A stretch of 64,000 bases of DNA from Bathymodiolus brooksi (GCA_963680875.1 OY804582.1:48068646-48132645), one strand, 5' to 3'; positions 11,592-23,039 are shown, counted from the first letter of the stretch. Numbers and translations are program-made. Notes: generated by a model not told the origin, from the letters alone.

Positions 11592-11706
11592 TGTAGAAGA
11601 TTTACTTACTTTAGCATATGAAATACCGGAAGGTTTAGCATATCTGAACAAGAAGTCAATCACACACAGAAATTTATCCAAGTCTAATATATTATTTGAT
11701 ATAAAG
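11592..11706 (+). CDS. TBCK: TBCK exon 3 (degenerate catalytic loop)
   Basis: The exon encodes VEDLLTLAYEIPEGLAYLN, then the catalytic-loop region ITHRNLSKSNILFDIK. In active kinases this loop is HRDLKxxN. Here the aspartate is replaced by Asn, and vertebrate TBCK has Ala at the same place, so the pseudokinase state is conserved. The exon opens in phase 2 and closes in phase 0 with donor AAG|GTAAAA, so it joins exons 2 and 4 cleanly. Confidence 0.93.
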
Positions 11707-12355
11707 GTAAAAATACTATTTTTTTTTAGCTCAGCTGGACCAAATGTCCATGTCATGTATTGTAAACACTTTGTTTACATCATGTACATTCATTAGCTTT
11801 TCACAATTCAGTTTTTCTCAACATTTTATATGATTTTCATTTTATTTGGATCTTCAACATGGTTGCTAGCCCAATTATGCTTTCTGATCGGCTGAGCAAA
11901 AATTTAAAAATGCAGAAATCACGTCTGTCCTCAAATTGTTACTATTAGGAATGTTCCTTATATGACCCTCTATAAATATTGTGTTTATCTTTGTTGATCT
12001 GAAATCCAAGATGGCTTTAATGGAAGGACAAAGTATAAAACTCTTTGGGAAAAATAATTTGAAATGATTATTCTCTAAAACAAATTGCCAAATTGTAGAA
12101 TTTCTAGCACTCATGTGGTTTCTTGGAATTTTTGGAAGGTAAAAATGAAATACACAATGTACATGCAAATATTTTAAGAACATTTCCTATCTAAAGTAAA
12201 TTATAAAGTTATTTTCAAGTGTTATTATAAATATACATGCACAAAAAAAGTATGAAAAAAGCCAAGACTTTGGTTGCTCCCAATAATTTTATATTTACTC
12301 AGAGATGTAAAATTATATGGTTTTATAACACAAATATATTTGATCTATTTTGTAG
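11707..12355 (+). other. TBCK: TBCK intron 3
   Basis: GT-AG intron of 649 bp. No repeat or other gene is recognised within it. Confidence 0.85.
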
Positions 12356-12429
12356 GGTAAAGTGAAGCTGTCAGAGTATGGATTATATCATATTACAGAA
12401 TATGGTGCTAATGTCTCTTTTCCTATTGG
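12356..12429 (+). CDS. TBCK: TBCK exon 4 (DFG position is EYG)
   Basis: The exon encodes GKVKLSEYGLYHITEYG and ends VSFPIG. The metal-binding DFG motif of active kinases reads EYG here (KFG in vertebrate TBCK), so the magnesium-binding aspartate is missing. The acceptor TTTTGTAG and donor GG|GTAATA give phases 0 and 2. Confidence 0.93.
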
Positions 12430-12454
12430 GTAATATAACTTATTGGTACCCATG

Positions 12455-13477
12455 CAGGCCTCTACATTAACATGTTTTTCAACTTGTCCCTTCGGACAAC
12501 TAACTAAAAAAAGTACTTGTCCGACTCAATCTTTTAGTTGTCCGAAAAAATTTATAAAATTACAAAAACTAGAGAATAATTTTCCAGGGCTCCCACTACT
12601 TTCAAATTAGATGAAGAAGTGACTTCTCTTTCAGTGAGCTCACAGGGAGAAGTGGGGAGACTTCTGGGAGAAGTCGATTGCGATTAATCGAAACATTGTT
12701 TCGCGACCCCCCATGCCCAAATTTAGTAAATAGTTAAAGCATTACTGTGTTGTGGTCCAATACCACACAAATTGCAATAATTCATATTTGTGTTATATAA
12801 ATCCTTGTTTCTGGTAAAAAAAAATATACCTAGATACTATATATACCAGTATCTAAGTATATTTTTTTACCAGAAACAAGTGCCTGTGATATAAATAAAG
12901 CAAATTATTTTATTTAAATTCACAGAGAAATAAAAATTTTAGTGGATCTTTTCAACCAGATCAGGAAAAAGCTTGTAATATTTGTCCATTTCAAAGGTTT
13001 CAATATTTCCCAAAAGCCTAAATCGTATTTTGCACAAAAGACAAGTTTAAATTTAGTGCCAAATTGATATCCGATAATGTTTACGTGTTCGTTCCGGGGT
13101 GATTATTGTTATTATATTTCAAATATTGATATTTCCATTCATTAAAGCATTTCTGAGATTGCGACTTTAATTTGGCAATGTCCTTGAACTTCATTAAAGC
13201 ATGAAGGAACGATAAATGATATCAATAAAAGAGTTTTGATCTGGCGTTTCACTTTAGTTTTAATCAAAATAAATAATGGACAAATTGGAGATCAAACGGG
13301 CTCTTTTATACAACAAACCCAGTATTTTATACCAGTGGAAATAAATTTGTCCGTCGTACCGGCACGTTTGGGAATCTCTGATTTGTTCACTTATCCCATC
13401 GGACAACCGTAATACAAGATCTACTTGTCCGACGTAATTTTTCACTGGTATCGGACAAACGTTAATGTCGAGGCCTG
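12455..13477. mobile_element. hAT-like non-autonomous element in TBCK intron 4
   Basis: The terminal inverted repeats are CAGGCCTCTACATTAAC and its inverse with one mismatch. They are flanked by CCATG on both sides (12450-12454 and 13478-13482), an exact 5-bp duplication. The octamer TTGTCCGA or variants recurs in the outer 100 bp of both ends, as expected of transposase binding sites. No transposase frame is present. The element starts only 25 bp after the exon 4 donor. Confidence 0.85.
12804..12880. repeat. Near-perfect hairpin
   Basis: CTTGTTTCTGGTAAAAAAAA and its continuation face a complementary arm ending at 12880. The arms are about 34 bp with a short loop. It lies inside the hAT-like element. 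Confidence 0.85.
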
Positions 13478-13492
13478 CCATGTAAATAAAAG

Positions 13493-13512
13493 TGTGGGGG
13501 GGGGGGGGGGAG
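13493..13512. repeat. G homopolymer tract
   Basis: A run of about 16 G followed by AGGGGCGGG. It adjoins the 3' end of a minus-strand SINE and is a likely place for sequencing length errors. Confidence 0.8.
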
Positions 13513-13530
13513 GGGCGGGTGTAGGGGTAT

Positions 13531-13776
13531 GGTGTTTAATGCCACTTTCATCAATATTTCAGTTAAATCATGTTGGTCACTTTTATTGGTAGAGGAAACC
13601 GGAGTACCCGGAGAAAACCACCGACCTGCCGCAAGTCACTGACAAACTTTATCACATAATATTGTGTCGAGTACACCTCGCCATGGTTGGGACTCAAACT
13701 CACAACGTTAGTTGTGATAGGCACTGATTGCACAGGTAGTTGTATATCCAGTTACCATATGACCATGATGGCTCTT
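13531..13776 (-). mobile_element. MetaSINE-type tRNA-derived SINE, TBCK intron 4
   Basis: Read on the minus strand it has a tRNA-like head with a B box, a central GGGTACTCCGGTTTCCTCC block and a 3' end in AAAGTGGCATTAAACACC. The central block corresponds to the Meta-domain that I recall from SINEs of bivalves and other invertebrates. This is one of the fuller copies in the window. Confidence 0.85.
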
Positions 13777-14440
13777 GTAAATAAAATAAAAATTAATGTA
13801 AAACAAATATTTGAATACCAAATACTGCATTTTGATAAATTGACTAGATCAAACATTTCATTGTTTGATGTAATAACTGGTACACTACAATGATTAACAT
13901 TAAAACTGTGCATTGTATTTTAAAAATCATATGAGGAAACAAAAGACAATATTTTACTGGTTTTAAGGTACAGTAAGACTTGTCTTAGTAGTCACCTTGA
14001 ATTAACAGTCACCTGGTGTAAATGATCAGTTTAAAACCTTCTTGACTGCATTTATTTCTTATTTTAGCTCAACTAAATGGTCACCTCACTAGCATGGTCA
14101 ACAGTCTCTCAAAGTTTATTCCATGTTATAAGGTTTACCAATACAATGTATTGAACAGTCAATTATTATTCTAGACTACAAAAAATATTGGAAATTAATT
14201 TTCGAGGTGGGGTAACAGATCATAACTTTTGGCTTGTGAAGATGTTCAAATTCAAGAATGCTGAAATATTGATCTTAGTGTCTATATGGTCAAGCTCATT
14301 CTTTAGTGTTGCTGTTGGGGAATGCATTTTAAAAGACATAGTCATATTCATTTTTGGAAAGTGTTATTGGTAATTAGCACATTATTGTCTTAAGTGCTGA
14401 CATTTAATTAAATTTGAAGGATAGTTTTTGATAAGCATGT
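13777..14440 (+). other. TBCK: TBCK intron 4, middle part
   Basis: Intronic AT-rich sequence; the short open frames match nothing known to me. Confidence 0.7.
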
Positions 14441-14460
14441 ATCGACATGAAATTGAATAT

Positions 14461-14985
14461 TTATGTCCCTTCCTTAGACATAGTGGCCATTAACTTTCAC
14501 CTATGTCCGTCTGTATGTCCCTTCCTTAGGCGTAGTGGCCATTAACTTTTACCTTTGTCGTCTGTATGTCCCTTCCTTAGGCGTAGTGGCCATTAACTTT
14601 TACCTATGTCCATCTGTATGTCCCTTCCTTAGGCGTAGTGGCCATTAACTTTTACCTATGTCCATCTGTATGTCCCTTCCTTAGGCATAGTGGCCATTAA
14701 CTTTTACCTATGTCCATCTGTATGTCCCTTCCTTAGGCGTAGTGGCCATTAACTTTTACCTATGTCCATCTGTATGTCCCTTCCTTAGGCATAGTGGCCA
14801 TTAACTTTTACCTATGTCCATCTGTATGTCCCTTCCTTAGGCGTAGTGGCCATTAACTTTTACCTATGTCCATCTGTATGTCCCTTCCTTAGGCGTAGTG
14901 GCCATTAACTTTTACCTCTGTCCGTCTGTATGACCCTTCCTTAGGCGTAGTGGCCATTAACTTTTACCTTTATCGTCTGTATGTC
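14461..14985. repeat. 52-bp minisatellite in TBCK intron 4
   Basis: About ten units of the form CTGTATGTCCCTTCCTTAGG, CGTAGTGGCC, ATTAACTTTTACCTATGTCC. Unit starts are regularly spaced (14511, 14562, 14614, 14666, 14718). Sequence is highly conserved between units; the main variable site is GCGTAG versus GCATAG. Confidence 0.95.
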
Positions 14986-15205
14986 CCTCATGTGGTTTCC
15001 GCTCAATAACTTAAGTTCTTAAACAAGTCAATTGAAATTGTATGTTTAGGGACCATAAAAGAAAGGCCATGTTCGATTTTGGATGTTACTACCTTTTTCC
15101 ATTATGGAGTTATGCCCCTTAATTTGCCAAAAAATACATATTTGCTTTAGCTGGAAGTGAGGGCATCTGTAACATCTGAACACATTCTTCCATTTTCATT
15201 TTCAG

Positions 15206-15349
15206 TCAGCCAGAGTATATGCCACCAGAAGTGTTTTGTGACAGTACTATTGAAAATGATGATCATGTTGAAACTGACATAGTAACTGAACCATGTGGAC
15301 CCAAAACTGATATATGGTCTCTAGGTCGTATTTTGCTGGAAATTTTACA
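15206..15349 (+). CDS. TBCK: TBCK exon 5 (activation loop and helix F)
   Basis: The exon encodes QPEYMPPEVF, a variable acidic stretch and GPKTDIWSLGRILLEILQ. It corresponds to YPSYLAPE...GPKSDVWSLGIILFEL in vertebrate TBCK: the APE-like motif (PPE) and the conserved helix-F aspartate are present. The acceptor TTTTCATTTTCAG and donor CA|GTAAGT are strong. The exon enters after two bases of a codon and leaves in phase 2. I find no following exon (helices G-I, TBC domain, rhodanese domain) in the remaining 48 kb. Confidence 0.93.
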
Positions 15350-16790
15350 GTAAGTGTATGTAAAATATATATGCTCCACAAAAGATGGATTTTGGTTGAG
15401 ATAATGAGGTTCTGAAGAAGGAATGAAAACACTCTTTATTCTATCAGACATGTATTATATGGCACAATTTACAACTGACATTAATTAAGAAGGTATTAAA
15501 ACAGTATTACATTAAAATTAAATTGTCCATACAATAATTGCAACATAGAACATTTACCCTTCTTAAGATTATACATATTTACAAATATCTTAAAAGTCAT
15601 GTATTGTTGCAAGCTGTTTTTTGTCCAAAGAAAATGGTAGTACTGCTCAGCTGCAGGCAAAGGACCTTTTCAGACTCGTTTTAGGCTATGAGTTATTATT
15701 GAAGACCCTACCGTGGCTGTGAACTGTAGAGCAGCAATAAAGGTGGTGTCCCTTTACTTAAATTGGATGGTCTCTCATGTTTGTTTGTATCCATAGCCTT
15801 TCTTACTAATAAAGTGGTACTGCACACTAAGCTGTTATTTCTTAGTTTTACCTCTTGCACAACATTAACAATGATATATTTCTATTTTTTAGAATGTTGA
15901 TCTCTGGGATGGATTGAGAATTCCATAAAAATTTCACAGAACAATTTTTTTTTTCAGTAGAGGTATATTATAAATTGATAAAGTTGAGATACAGTAAAAC
16001 CCTGATATATTCTCCCTAATATACAGCAAATCTTATATTCCACTATGAAATCTTCAGGAACCTATTTCATCCACATGTTAAACCTGGTTATTAATTCAAC
16101 GTCGCACATGACCTTCCGCCAAGATATTAAAAGAGCAAGCTTTCAATTTCATGTCATTTAAACCTTGATCAATAACGTCAATTAAATGATTTCACAGCTG
16201 GATGAATTCACTGTCACTAATTACAGGTAAACATCTAATTGATTACACACCTCTTGGAATTGCAGTAAAAACATTTTAAATTCTGAAACTTAGTAAAAGT
16301 TAAATGATGCTTAAGTTTTAATGAAAACATAGAATAAAACACACTTACAATTGTTTGAGTTCATTTAATGTGCTGTTTGACTGAAAGATGTCCACATAGA
16401 AACAAAAGAGAAATATGTTGTATTTTACATTTATCTGGTGTAATCCTGCAATTGTGTTATTTTCAGTACTTATAAAGGAGGTCAAATAAATTTCAGTGTT
16501 ATTTAGTCACGGACTTAATAAAGCATTGATGGTACTTGATTCATGCAGAGCAACATAAAGAAATGTATAAGCGCTGACGTTACATATGACTCCAATTAAA
16601 ATGATTAGAACCTACAGTTATTTGGAAGCTCTTTTGGTCTTTTTATTATTGCAGGATAAATACAACATTTTCGTAAAAAAACAAATTAATTTCGCTTTTC
16701 TACCTGTTTCTAATGCTCGATGCAACTAAATTTTACATACAATGTACGTATATTATAGCTTTAATATACAGATTCCATTTTTACTATCCT
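15350..16790 (+). other. Sequence after TBCK exon 5, no exon recognised
   Basis: This begins as TBCK intron 5. I looked for the next kinase-domain exon and did not find one. No repeats or RNA genes are evident up to the satellite arrays. Confidence 0.6.
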
Positions 16791-16794
16791 TACA

Positions 16795-17154
16795 CCGAAG
16801 CATATTATTAATCTAATAGTCCATTTACTGGCTATTCCTCTTATACTGGAGCGCATTATTTATATAATAATCAATTTACTGGCGCTTCTTCTTACACCGG
16901 AGCGTATTAGTAATCTAATAGTCCATTTACTGGTTATTCCTCTTACACCGGAGTGCATTATTAATCTAATGGTCCATTTACACGCTATTCTTCTTAAACC
17001 GGATAATATTATTAATCTAATCGTCCATTTACTGGTTATTCCTCTTACACTGGAGCGTATTAGTAATCTAATAGTCCATTTATTGGCTATTTACCTTACA
17101 CCTGAGCTTATTGTTAATCAAATAGTTAATTTACTGGCTATAATCCTTGTACTG
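16795..17154 (-). repeat. 51-bp satellite, array A1 (~7 units)
   Basis: The unit on the + strand is AGTCCATTTACTGGCTATTC, CTCTTACACCGGAGCGTATT, ATTAATCTAAT (51 bp). Taking the arrays at 23-32 kb as forward, this one is inverted. Because 51 is a multiple of three, one frame stays open across units and reads LIVHLLAIPLTPERIIN per unit. Confidence 0.92.
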
Positions 17155-17428
17155 GGGGATGGCTCAATGAGTTAGGTGGTTGGATCTAACAACTCATGCA
17201 AGCCTATCATCAATACGACATGGGTTCGCGCCCGGCCTTGAAATTTAAAAAGGGTGCACTCGACTCGCAGCCACAAGTGATAAAGTTTAGCAGTTGCTTG
17301 TCCATGGTCGGTGGTTCTCTCCGGGTACTCCGGCGTCCTCCACCACTAAAACTGGTCACCATTATATAGCTGAAATATTGTTGAAAGTGGCGCTGAAACA
17401 CCAAAGATCAAAATCAAGTCAAATCATT
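17155..17428 (+). mobile_element. MetaSINE-type SINE inserted in the 51-bp satellite
   Basis: The head GGGATGGCTCAATGAGTTAG looks like a tRNA A-box region and GGGTTCGCGCCC is a B box. A central block with GGGTACTCCGG follows, then a 3' end at GAAAGTGGCGCTGAAACACC and a tail AAAATCAAGTCAAATCATT. Satellite units continue on both sides. Confidence 0.88.
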
Positions 17429-17737
17429 ATATTGGAGCGTTGCATTAATCTAATAGTCCATTTACACGTTATTCTTCTAAAACCGATCGTATTATTAATC
17501 TAATAGTCCATATACTGGCTATTCCTCTTACACTGGAGATTATTATTAATTTATTAGTCCATTTAACGGTTATTCCTCTTACACGGGAGCGTATTATGAA
17601 TCTAATAGTCCATTTACTGGCTATTTACTTACACCGGAGCTTATTATTAATCAAATAGTCCATTTACTGGTTAATCCTCTAACACAGGAGCGTATTATTA
17701 ATATAATAGTTCATTTACTGGCTATGATTCTTATACT
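17429..17737 (-). repeat. 51-bp satellite, array A2 (~6 units)
   Basis: Same unit and orientation as array A1, lying between two SINE copies. Confidence 0.9.
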
Positions 17738-18016
17738 GGGGGGGGGGGGTCAAAGAGTTAGGTCGTTGCATCTAGCAACTCATACAAGCCTATAACCAAT
17801 ACGGCGTGGGTTCGCGCCCGGCTTTGTATATTACAAAAAGGGTGCATCCGACTCGTAGCTGCAAGTGACGAAGTTTATCGGTTGCTTGCCCATGGTCGGT
17901 TGTTCTCTCCGGGTACTCCGGTTTCCTCCACCACTAAAACTGGTCACCATGACATAGCTGAAATGTTGTTGAAAGTTCCGTTAAAACACCAAAGATCAAA
18001 ATCAAGTAAAATCATT
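17738..18016 (+). mobile_element. MetaSINE-type SINE, sister of the copy at 17155
   Basis: It shares the head, B box, central block and tail of the copy at 17155. It sits at the same point of the satellite unit (after CTGGCTATGATTCTTATACT) and is followed by the same junction (AAATCATTATACTGGAGCG). It therefore probably arose by duplication of a SINE-bearing satellite block rather than by a second insertion. It starts with a run of G. Confidence 0.88.
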
Positions 18017-18730
18017 ATACTGGAGCGTATTATTAATCTAATAGTCCATTTACTGGCTATTCCTCTTACATCGGAACGTATTATTAATATAATAGTCAAT
18101 TTACTGGCTGTCTCCTTACATCGCAGTGTATTATTAATCTAATAGTCCATTTACTGGCTGTTCTCCTTATTTCGGAGCGTATTATTAATCTAATAGTCCA
18201 TTTACTGGTTATTCCTCTTATATTTGAGCTTATTATGAATCTAATGGTCCATTTACTGGCTATTCCTGTTACATCGGAGTGCATTATTAATCTCATAGTC
18301 CATTTACTGGATATTCCCTTTACTCTGGAGCATATTATTAATCTAATAGTCCATTTACTGGCTATTCCTCTTACACTGGAGCGTATACGTATCTAATAGT
18401 CAATGTATTGCCTATTCCTCTAACACCGGCGCGTATTATTGACCTAGTTTTCCATTTATTGGCAATTCCTCTTACTTCGGAGCGTATTATTAATATAATA
18501 GTCTATTTAATGGCTATTCCTCTTTTATTGGTGCGAATTATTAATTTGATTCTCCATTTACTGGATATTCCTCTTGTACCGGAGCGAATTATTAATATAA
18601 TAGTCCATCTACTGCCTATTCCTCTTACACTGGAGCGTATTATTAATCAAAAACTCCATGTACTGGCTATTGTCCTTTCACCGGAGCATATTATTGATCT
18701 AATAGTTAATTTACTGGCGATTCATAATAA
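18017..18730 (-). repeat. 51-bp satellite, array A3 (~14 units)
   Basis: The same 17-codon unit, with more divergence toward the right end. The open frame at 18408-18740 is produced by the satellite; nothing marks it as a real gene. Confidence 0.92.
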
Positions 18731-18994
18731 TAAAAACTGACACGTGACTTCGGAAAAGGAATCTCATCATTTAGCCAAGCCTGCATCCGTGACAACGAAT
18801 ATTAAAACGGTTTTTTTTCTATTTTGAAATTGTAAATATAAATATTGAATATATTTTTTTATTCAGTTTTCTAGAAGTATATTTGTATATGAAAGCGGTA
18901 AAAAAAACCTTAGTCAGCGTCGTTACATGCCAATATAACTACAATTATAGCATTCGATTCTTAAGTACATGCTACGTAAGTCACAAAAAGGTTC

Positions 18995-19225
18995 AATTAA
19001 ACGTTAGAGAAAACAGTATTGGTAATCAGGAACAGACATTTCAGGGAAACACATATCATTGGGTACAAGACAGAGAATGAAAATAAACAAAACAAATAAA
19101 CATAGTGCAAAAGACGATAAAGATAGTAACACGGGCCGCACAAAAAAAAGCGGGGATGAACCTATCTGCTATAGAAGGGTATGCATTTCCCGTTTCTTAT
19201 AAGGTACCATCAGTCTTGCTTATGA
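18995..19225 (+). repeat. Dispersed repeat family 1
   Basis: Begins ACGTTAGAGAAAACAG and includes ACATATCATTGGGTACAAGA. Related copies occur at 25100, 26945, 29930, 33808, 38089, 39070 and 60190. No coding capacity is seen; it may be part of a non-autonomous element. Confidence 0.65.
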
Positions 19226-19256
19226 TTAACTCAGCAACTAGTTGGTATGAATTACA

Positions 19257-19568
19257 ACACGTGGTCGTGATCCTATGGTTGCTGGATTTACAACTCGCTG
19301 TGCAATCAGTGCATATTACCACTAAGGGTGCGCGTTCAAATCCCGCTAATGGCGATGTGTGTTGTGCAATCAGTGCATATTACTACTAAGGGTGCACGTT
19401 CGAAACCCGCTAATGGCGATGTGTACTCGATATAACTTTTAAGTGATAAATTTGGCCAGGGAATTGTGGTGGGTCGGTGGTTTTATCCAGGTACTCCGGT
19501 TTCCTCCACCAATAAAACTTATCGCCACGATATAACTGATATATTGTTGAAAGTGACGTTAAACACGG
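19257..19568 (+). mobile_element. MetaSINE-type SINE with a duplicated head segment
   Basis: The segment TGTGCAATCAGTGCATATTA through the B box (GCGTTCAAATCCC, then GCACGTTCGAAACCC) to GATGTGT occurs twice in tandem, about 60 bp apart. The usual central block and 3' end GTGACGTTAAACACGG follow. Confidence 0.88.
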
Positions 19569-20925
19569 CTTCATTCAAACTAAGACAATTTCATTAAAGT
19601 AAGCGCTGGATGTTAGTTTGCTTTTTGAAGATCTAGCAACATCTCGGATGGGTAGCTGGCCAATCATCATTGACTTTGAAATCATATTTTCAGGATATTA
19701 AAATGTATTGATATTATTGTCATGTGTTCCTGAGATGTTTATATCACGATAGCTGCTTGATAATAGATAGTATGGCATGTAAAGGTCAAATGGAAAATGT
19801 ACAAATCAATAGATAAACCGATAAACAACGATGTACATAATACAATCTGATATAGATGTAGCATAAAATAATCCGATTACGTCATGCTGTGTGGATGAAA
19901 GAATATTTTAAACAGGCATATCATCAACTATATCATACTATGCATGCTATCGCTAGAGGTTGGTGCATTGTCAAACACAAAAGATCCAGCTACATGTAAC
20001 ATTTAGTTGTTACATGATTGACAATAAGCTTATAAATCATATCTATAACATGACAATGGACTACTATTTCAACCTGTTTGAACCTATCATATGATCTATA
20101 GACAAATGAAGTAATTTATATTTCTACATTAAATACAATTTTGTATCATACAATTACTAAGCTGTCTTTAAAAACAAATTGCACACATTTTCATGAACAG
20201 CTTCACACAGAACTGTTTTGTACGGACTCTGATTTCCCAACAGCACATTTTATTTTCCCGGGGAGCACCTGTCCTGTCCCTCTTCATAGCGGTGTGTCTG
20301 AAAATAAATATTTAATACAATAATGGTGAACAATATAATCAATCACAACATTGCACAACCTTGATACATGTCTAGCCTCAAATTTCTTAGGGCAATAATA
20401 ATTGTATTCAAAAACATTTTTGATTACTCCTACTCAGTAGAAACCTAAGCACAAGTAATAACATCAGAAATGCAATGGTCTCCGTCAAGTGTCAGATGGC
20501 CAAATCATAATTACAGTATGACAACTGATATATTTCCGTAGTGTTTCCTATTTGAAATCTTAGTTTCCTTTACTGGCTTCTCAAATTCATAGTGGAATCT
20601 ATTAATAGGACTAGGGACGATAACCCTTTCGGTGCAATACTCTGCTATATACTCACATTGCATAAATATTTCTTATTGTAACACTATTATCTGCTTATGT
20701 TAAGCTTACTATTAAACAAGACAGGCTATTACACTGTATTGTTCCTACTTTGTTACCAGAAATCCTCTGGTATAGGATTTTATTAGATTAAATACAATTA
20801 GCTGTTAAGACGTACTTTTGTGCATCGTATTAATAAATCGATTAAAATATTGATAAAAGAATCAAATATGAAAAGTGCTTGGATTTTCGTTAATGTAAAC
20901 CTAACATATAATACCATTGCCTGTC
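19569..20925. other. Non-coding spacer
   Basis: AT-rich sequence; no gene, satellite or SINE recognised. Confidence 0.55.
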
Positions 20926-20929
20926 TTAG

Positions 20930-21560
20930 TATGTGGGATGTCGCTACTTATAGCAGTAACTGAAAGTTACCCTTTAATTGAAAGTTGCCTTCATTGTGTT
21001 AAATGGTGTAAACAGCGTTAGATAATAAGATACATTTCGGTTTGAAATATAGCTACCATAGATTTAATAGGTTATCAATCGCTTGAATGATTGCAAACGA
21101 TAGAACACCGGGTTACAAGCAAATAAAACCGAGGACCACACCCTAAAATCTATCATTTGTTTTAAATTTAAATAATTCAATACTTGTACGACTGTAGATG
21201 TATTGAGATAGTAATTACCAATGAATGGACTACATTGTAATATATTAATAATATGCTGCGATGTAAGGAGCATAGCCAGTCATGGTACTGCTATGTTAAT
21301 TATACGCTCGTGGTCTAGACTGATAGAGACATAGACCTAGTAATAGTAAGAATGGAAGCTGTATAATATATATACAATAAACGGACATTGCCGAAAATTA
21401 AACATGCTTATTTTTAAGAGCTTTAGAAACAGATAGAAAAACGAGTTTTACTAGTCTGTTTCGTAGAATGCAAATTACTTTTTTATTTAGCGAAAATGTA
21501 GGTATATTGTATATATCCTGCAATATCAAAAAGTCCAAAATAGCTGACAAATTGTCTGCA
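20930..21560 (+). repeat. Composite satellite-carrier repeat, copy 1 (collapsed array)
   Basis: The left flank (about 20930-21235, including ATAGCAGTAACTGAAAGTTA and ACAAGCAAATAAAACCGAGG) and the right flank (about 21305-21560, including CAATAAACGGACATTGCCG and TCTGTTTCGTAGAATGCAAA) match those around array B. Here only about one degenerate 51-bp unit lies between them. The flanks and array therefore behave as one repeat with variable unit number. Confidence 0.75.
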
Positions 21561-21929
21561 AATAACTGATACAGGGGTCAGTTCTAATCGTTTTATTGGC
21601 ACCATCTGTGACGTCAGCACTAATAATGTTACCATTTCGTTCTGTCGTTCTGCAAGAACCAAGTGCCATAAAAGCTTTATAATGTCAATTACTAAATAAC
21701 ACTGAAGTTTATTTGATCCCCTTTATGGTACTATATTCACACGTGACATTACATATTATCAAACAACGAGTGTGGTATGAACATATTATCTCAGATACAT
21801 ATAATCATACCATTAATATATTTTACTATCCTGCATATGATTTTAAAGTCAATGATGATTGGCCAGTTACCCATCGAGCTTACTTTAATTAGATTTTATT
21901 ATTTTGAATGTAACCACGTTTACAAGGTT

Positions 21930-22170
21930 ATGGTTATTGTGTTTAATATCACTTTCTACAATATGTCAGTTATATCGTGGCGAACAGTTTTATTGGTTGA
22001 GCAAGCCCCCGACATTCCTCAAGTCACTGGCATACTTTATCACTTACACTTGTAACGAGTACACATCGCCATTAGAGGAATTTGAACGTGCAACTGTAGT
22101 TGTTGATATACACTGATTGCACAAATAGTTGTAAATCCAATTACTATAAGATCACAACCACGTGTTGCAA
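21930..22170 (-). mobile_element. MetaSINE-type SINE, diverged
   Basis: On the minus strand it carries the tRNA-like head, a degraded B box and the 3' region matching AGTGATATTAAACAC. The central block is partly deleted. Confidence 0.75.
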
Positions 22171-22204
22171 TTCATACAAAGTGATTGGGTTAATTATAGG
22201 TAAG

Positions 22205-22300
22205 ACTATGGGTATCTCATAAGAAACAGGAACTGCATACTCTTCTCGAGCAGCTGGTTTCAATGGAGCCCGTGTTACTATTTTTTTCTATGCTATGATT
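22205..22300 (-). repeat. Dispersed repeat, tail segment
   Basis: CATAAGAAACAGGAACTGCA and GGAGCCCGTGTTACT match, inverted, the segment near 19125-19210 and the GCAGTTCCTGCT segments near 26100, 29110 and 36730. Confidence 0.5.
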
Positions 22301-22740
22301 GTAGTTTTATTGGCGTGTAACGACACTTAATAAACTAGTGTGTTACCGCTTTCATATACGAATATACTTCTATAAAACAGAGAAAAAGATGTATTCAATA
22401 TTTATATTTACAATTTCAAAATAGAATAAAAAGTATTAATATTTGTTTTCACGAATGAGGAGTAGGCTACATGACGAGGTTCCACTTACGAAGTAACGTG
22501 TCATGTTTTTACCAATTACACGGGCCTTCTAAATACCATATACATAATGTAATCATTTGTATCGCAAATGATGACTAGAGCAATATAGATGTGATTGATG
22601 TTAAAAATGAAAGAGTTTGTGTGATTTTGAATCTCATTACATATATTGTGGAAAATATCAACGATGACTGTTTTGTACCGTTGTATGGCATTTTAGTGAG
22701 TAAGTGACTGTTGTGAGCATACTATCAACAAGTTACATTT

Positions 22741-23018
22741 CAATGTAATTATGATGATAATGTCCACTTTGCATGGAGCCTGGAGCCAACACACTTAGAC
22801 TGTTGCAGAAGCAACAATAGTATGGTAGATGTGTCACCCCACTCGGACACGTTATCCTGATTCCCAGCCAACCAGTATTGCTCTTATTCTTAATGTAGAG
22901 GACTTAGCGGTGAGGCAACAGGTGGGAATATCTTTAACCTTGGTTTGACCTGACCGGGAAATTAACCCACGATCTAACGCACTAAGGCGAGCACGCTAAC
23001 CACACACTACCGATGCGG
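22741..23018 (-). mobile_element. tRNA-derived SINE (family 2), inverted copy
   Basis: Its reverse complement starts at ACCGCATCGGTAGTGTGTGG, has an A-box-like GTGGTTAGCGTGC and a diverged B box (GTGGGTTAATTTCCC), and continues with GTGTCCGAGTGGGGTGACA. It aligns along its length with the copy at 10745-11110. Confidence 0.82.
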
Positions 23019-23039
23019 TTCAATCAATAGTTTATTGTT

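Noticed and set aside
12588..12600. CAGGGCTCCCACT as the left end of another nested hAT element
   Set aside because: No matching inverted right end was found nearby.
16795..18730. CRISPR-like array of repeats
   Set aside because: Whole 51-bp units repeat without unique spacers and the DNA is clearly eukaryotic; this is satellite DNA.
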